The position numbers were made by a program, and so were the translations under genes. Shown here piece after piece: positions 60,693 to 64,000 of a DNA stretch of 64,000 nucleotides. Source of the stretch: Pyxidicoccus sp. MSG2 (GTDB lineage Bacteria > Myxococcota > Myxococcia > Myxococcales > Myxococcaceae); assembly GCF_026626705.1 (NCBI RefSeq), contig NZ_JAPNKC010000001.1, positions 11,680,001-11,744,000 of the forward strand. The letters run 5' to 3'. Position 1 is the first letter of the stretch. Each line of letters starts with the position of its first letter. The notes under the pieces are model-generated. The model ran no database searches. It was not told the DNA's origin and saw nothing but the letters and a program-made list of their open reading frames with translations.

Positions 60693-61916
60693 TCAGGTCG
60701 CCGCGGCGGTCGCGGGAATGGCGCTACGTCCAAACGTCCAGAGAATGCACAACGACAAGGCCGTCACTCCCACCGCCATCCATCCCACCTGGCCAAAGCC
60801 CACCAACGCGCCCTGGGGCGCCGTCGCAATCCACAGTCCGCTCGCCCAGGCGGAGAGGCCGGACGCGGCGTCGCTCGCCGCCATGTTGACCGCGAGGTAG
60901 CGGCCGCGCAGCGCGGGCGGGACTCGCGCGGTGACCAGCGCGATGGTTGGGATGGCCCGGCTGGAGGTCATCGCCATGAAGAAGATGAAGACCCCCATCA
61001 CCACCGGAAGTGGCGAGGGCGTCAGGTGGGTGAACATCAGGTGGGGCACCACTGTCGCCACCAGCAGCGCTCCGAGAACGCGCGCGGGGCCGAGGCGGTC
61101 CGAGAGCTGGCCCACCAGGCGCGCGCTGAACAGCGTCGCCACGCCTCCGACCAGGTACACCCAGGACAGGTCCTCGAGGCGCAGGCCCAGGTTGCCGACC
61201 ATGTACGCGCCCAGGTACGGAATCAGCAGGAAGCTGGAGAACACCACGCTGAAGGTGAGCAGCCAGCCCAGGGCGAGTCCGGGGGCCGCGAGGGGCGCCA
61301 GTGGATTGCGGCGCTCACCCATGGCGGGCCCCGCGAGGTGCTGGCGTACCGAGGGCAGGCGCCACAGCAGGCACAGCCACACGCAGGCCGCGAGCGCGCC
61401 GATGCACCAGAAGGGCCCGCGCCAGCTCAGGTGGCTGGCAATGCCCAGCCCCAGCGGCACGCCCGCCACCGCGGACAGGCCGAGCGAGGCCATCACCGTC
61501 CCGATGGCCCGCCCCCGGCGCTCCGCCGGCACCAGGTCGCCGATGATGGCCATGACTCCGGCGCCCATCAGTCCCGCGCAGGCGCCCGCGAGCATCCTCG
61601 CCACCAGCAGCTCAGTGGGGCTTCGCGCCGCGCCACAGGCCAGCGTCGCGATGATGAAGACGCCGTAGAGCGTGAGCAGCGCCCGCTTCCGGTCGAAGCG
61701 GTCCAACCAGAACAGGCCCGACACCCCCATCACCGCGGACGCCAGAGTGTAGGCGGAGACCAGCGCCCCGAACCGGGCGGTCGAGATGTCGAACACCCGC
61801 ATGAGCTCGGGCCCCAGGGGCATCACGAGCATGAAGTCCATGAGGTGGGTGAACTGCACGGCGGCCAGCAGCCAGAGCAGCTGACGTTCCTGCCTCGGCG
61901 TGATGGGAGCACTCAT
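60693..61916 (-). CDS. MFS exporter (possible siderophore export, MxcK-like)
   Basis: A 407-residue inner-membrane transporter with about twelve helices. The MFS loop between helices 2 and 3 reads DRFDRKRALLTLYG, and the motif GLSAVAGVPLGLGIASHLSWR is typical of drug:H+ antiporters. Its place between the aminotransferase and the receptor genes suggests siderophore export, as for MxcK in the myxochelin regulon. This rests on context. AGGA lies about eight bases before ATG 61916. It is 104 bases upstream of the aminotransferase gene on the same strand and may be in one operon. Confidence 0.85.
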   Translation of the reverse strand: MSAPITPRQERQLLWLLAAVQFTHLMDFMLVMPLGPELMRVFDISTARFGALVSAYTLASAVMGVSGLFWLDRFDRKRALLTLYGVFIIATLACGAARSPTELLVARMLAGACAGLMGAGVMAIIGDLVPAERRGRAIGTVMASLGLSAVAGVPLGLGIASHLSWRGPFWCIGALAACVWLCLLWRLPSVRQHLAGPAMGERRNPLAPLAAPGLALGWLLTFSVVFSSFLLIPYLGAYMVGNLGLRLEDLSWVYLVGGVATLFSARLVGQLSDRLGPARVLGALLVATVVPHLMFTHLTPSPLPVVMGVFIFFMAMTSSRAIPTIALVTARVPPALRGRYLAVNMAASDAASGLSAWASGLWIATAPQGALVGFGQVGWMAVGVTALSLCILWTFGRSAIPATAAAT

Positions 61917-62034
61917 GGGAAGTTCCTGACGGGGGTGGTGGAGCAGGAGCAGCGGCTCTCGAAGCCGTCATCGAGCGAGTCGCTGGCGCCTTGCACGTCG
62001 GCGTTCAGCTGCTCGATGACGGCCCGTGCCGCCT

Positions 62035-63270
62035 CTAGCGGATCTGGAGGAAGGAGAAGACGAGGCCCTGCGTGCTCATGGCCACCGTGCCGTTCTGGCT
62101 CGACAGGTCACGCAGGTTCGTCTGGCTCGAGCTGTTGGTGAACTCGGTGAAGAGCGCCCGGTTGTCCGCGACGTTGAAGATGAAGGAGCTACCGGTGCTG
62201 GCCGGAAGTCCCGCCACCTTCGTGGCGGTCAGCGTGTCGAACTTGAGCTGCCACCACGCCCAGGCCTGGGCGCTCGCCACCGCGCGGGGGGCCGCGTCCG
62301 GGGTGACGGTGTAGACGCTCTCGTCGAGGACGCGCAGGTACGCCGTCCCGGAGGGGCCGGGGAGCAGCGAGCCGGTGGCCGCGCCGCCCGTGAACGAGCT
62401 CAGCTCCCGGTGGAAGGTGCCGTCGAAGGTCTGCGTCGCCGGGTCGAACTTCAGCAGGCAGGGCTTGGGCGTCTCGCCGCCAACGACGCGGTACACCGCC
62501 GTGCCAAAGGCCTCGGTCGCCAGATACACCTTGCCGTCCGGAGCGAGGACGCCATCGCGCACGTAGGCGCAGCGGTCGTCGGTCACCAGCTTCACCGCGT
62601 CCGTCTTCGTGTCGACCACGATGACTCCGGCCAGCTTGACGAGGCTGGTCGGGCCCGTGCGCCAGCCCACGGGCATGAGGACCAGGTCCCCGCTGCGCAC
62701 CGGGTGCGTGGCGAAGGTCGTCGTCGCGCCCTGGATGGACAGGTTCGCGACGGGCACCGCGTTGGTCAGCGTCATGTCGGAGGGGTTCCAGACGATGACC
62801 TGCGAGGTGCGGCCGTCGAAGTAGTAGGCCTTGGTGCTGGAGACGAACTGGAACTGGTTCTGGTACTCGCCAATGGTGGCGACGCCCTTGCCCGCGAAGC
62901 TCACGGTGGCCTTCTGCTCCAGGGTCCCGCTGCTGTTCAGGTCATAGCGGGTGACGTTGGCGCCCTCGCTGCTGCTGATGTACAGCGTGCCCGACTTCGC
63001 CACCCCGGAGCCGAGCGCGCGGCCGGGAACCTCGATGGCCTTCTCCAGCGACAGCGGCGTGGTGTGGTCCACCGTGTCCGTGACGATGATGTAGCTCTGC
63101 GACTCGTTGTCGGCGGACACCTGCGCGACGACGGCGTACAGCGGCTTCGTCTCCGGTTGCTCGTCCGGCGGGTCGACCGGGTCCTTGTCGTCGCCACAGG
63201 CGGCGAGCAGCGAGAGGGCGAGGGCCGCCGCCGTCAGGCGGGCGATGCGGAAGGGCGAGGCTGGCTTCAT
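62035..63270 (-). CDS. Lipoprotein, beta-propeller-like (TonB-receptor partner)
   Basis: A 411-residue secreted lipoprotein. The basic N-terminus, hydrophobic stretch and lipobox LAAC (Cys about residue 25) predict lipidation after cleavage. The rest is rich in short beta strands with repeated motifs such as SGTLYISSSEGANVTRYDL and DGKVYLATEAFGTAVYRVV, suggesting a propeller like DUF4374. Such lipoproteins often accompany TonB-dependent receptors. AAGGAAAC lies about eight bases before the ATG. It is 51 bases downstream of the receptor gene and probably in its operon. The ligand is unknown. Confidence 0.75.
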   Translation of the reverse strand: MKPASPFRIARLTAAALALSLLAACGDDKDPVDPPDEQPETKPLYAVVAQVSADNESQSYIIVTDTVDHTTPLSLEKAIEVPGRALGSGVAKSGTLYISSSEGANVTRYDLNSSGTLEQKATVSFAGKGVATIGEYQNQFQFVSSTKAYYFDGRTSQVIVWNPSDMTLTNAVPVANLSIQGATTTFATHPVRSGDLVLMPVGWRTGPTSLVKLAGVIVVDTKTDAVKLVTDDRCAYVRDGVLAPDGKVYLATEAFGTAVYRVVGGETPKPCLLKFDPATQTFDGTFHRELSSFTGGAATGSLLPGPSGTAYLRVLDESVYTVTPDAAPRAVASAQAWAWWQLKFDTLTATKVAGLPASTGSSFIFNVADNRALFTEFTNSSSQTNLRDLSSQNGTVAMSTQGLVFSFLQIR

Positions 63271-63321
63271 TCGGGAGTTTCCTTTCCAGGTTTGGGGACT
63301 GCGTGCGTTGACGAGAAGGGT

Positions 63322-64000
63322 TCAGAGCTCCGCGACCAGCTTGGCGGCGACGGTGCGTCCGGGACGCTGCACGCCCATGAAGTCGAAGGCGGAAGCGTCG
63401 GTGAGGTTCTGCACGTCCACCGTCCAGCTCAGCGTGGCGCGCGAGGTGCGGGTGACGTAGGTGAGCGCGAGGGAGTGCAGCAACTGGGCGCCGATGGACT
63501 GCTTCGAGCCGCCCTGGCCCAGCCGCTCCCATGAGCGGAAGAAGGAGTGGATGTAGCGCGTGTGCCAGCTCAGCGAGAGCTCGTCGCGAGGGCTGGCCAC
63601 CTCCGTCCACTGGAGGCGCGCGCTGCCGTTGGCGAGCAGGTGCGGGCGGTTGGGAAGGCGCTGGCCCTCGAACTCCGCGAAGGGGCCCTCGGTGGAGATG
63701 TTGCGGAAGTCCTGGAAGGTGGCGTTGCCGTCGAGCGTCAGCCACTGCCCCGGCGAGGTCCATCCCGCCGCACCGGAGACGCCCAGGCTGCGGGCCTCGA
63801 TGACGTTCTGGTACGTGAAGTAGCCCTCGCGGCCCACCGGCTGGATGAAGTCGTCCACCCGGCGCGCGAAGCCGAGCACGTTGCCCCGGAACGCACCGGC
63901 CGCCGTCTCCGGCAGGACGGCCGCCAGCTCCACGTTGACGTTGTGGCTGCGCTCGGGCCTCAGGAGGAGGTTTTCTCCGTAGAGGATGCCGTCACCGAAG
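63322..64000 (-). CDS. TonB-dependent receptor, C-terminal part (partial)
   Basis: Only the last 225 or so residues are in the window; the frame stays open to the right edge. Sequences such as LRPERSHNVNVEL, NVIEARSLGVSGAAGW, LTLDGNATFQDFRN, LPNRPHLLANGSARL and WTVDVQNLTDASAFDFMG are characteristic of the outer-membrane beta barrel of siderophore receptors. It ends PGRTVAAKLVAEL. With the downstream lipoprotein, MFS exporter and aminotransferase it is likely a ferric-siderophore receptor, possibly MxcH-like. Confidence 0.9.
   Translation of the reverse strand, partial: FGDGILYGENLLLRPERSHNVNVELAAVLPETAAGAFRGNVLGFARRVDDFIQPVGREGYFTYQNVIEARSLGVSGAAGWTSPGQWLTLDGNATFQDFRNISTEGPFAEFEGQRLPNRPHLLANGSARLQWTEVASPRDELSLSWHTRYIHSFFRSWERLGQGGSKQSIGAQLLHSLALTYVTRTSRATLSWTVDVQNLTDASAFDFMGVQRPGRTVAAKLVAEL

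Noticed and set aside
61913..61996. A 27-codon minus-strand frame ending in the MFS start (ATGA), with a Cys-x-Cys near its end
   Set aside because: It looked like a small coupled gene, but the only start is a GTG without a ribosome site, and short open frames are common at this GC content.

Overview
The window looks like myxobacterial chromosome (Myxococcus, Corallococcus, Pyxidicoccus, Archangium or a relative). The support is very high GC with strong third-position GC bias, giant modular NRPS/PKS genes, an iron-uptake locus resembling the myxochelin regulon, and large LamG proteins. The exact species cannot be read from the sequence.

1-4.9 kb is housekeeping. It holds the end of rpmI, then rplT, pheS, pheT and ihfA in the same order as in Escherichia coli. 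A stem-loop with a U tract lies between rplT and pheS and could be a terminator or attenuator. A tRNA-Pro(GGG) gene follows, with its own promoter and terminator.

5.0-46 kb is one large biosynthetic region, probably for a lipopeptide carrying sugars and perhaps sulfate. An O-antigen ligase-type membrane enzyme overlaps a cyclic-peptide-type ABC exporter. Next come two MGT-type glycosyltransferases, a GT64-like transferase, a multi-spanning membrane protein and a GT87-like membrane transferase. The core is three overlapping megasynthase genes: FAAL-ACP / C-A-PCP / C-A-PCP-E / C-A-PCP / C-A-PCP, then KS-AT-KR-ACP, then C-A-PCP / C-A-PCP-C. Specificity residues read from the A domains give Asp, a D-configured aromatic residue, Thr, an aromatic-type residue, a reduced malonate extension, then two more aromatic-type residues. 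There is no thioesterase or reductase domain; the line ends in an extra condensation-like domain. A GT-B glycosyltransferase and a PAPS sulfotransferase follow. A near-symmetric AT-rich dyad sits midway between the NRPS start and the divergent glycosyltransferase gene.

46.3-56.0 kb holds two adjacent genes on one strand. The first encodes a DUF4157 (HEAWH) protein with a downstream Cys/His region that looks like a cysteine hydrolase. The second encodes a 2637-residue protein with three LamG-like domains and a C-terminal array of 29-residue helical repeats. They may form an effector or surface module, but no function is proven.

56.1-58.4 kb has a 2OG-Fe(II) oxygenase-like gene divergent from a two-part SAM methyltransferase.

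58.4-64 kb is an iron-acquisition locus. A good Fur box precedes a siderophore-interacting flavin reductase. On the other strand lie a GSA-aminomutase-like aminotransferase (MxcL-like), an MFS exporter (MxcK-like), a lipoprotein and a TonB-dependent receptor cut by the window edge. Siderophore biosynthesis genes are not in view and may lie beyond the right edge.
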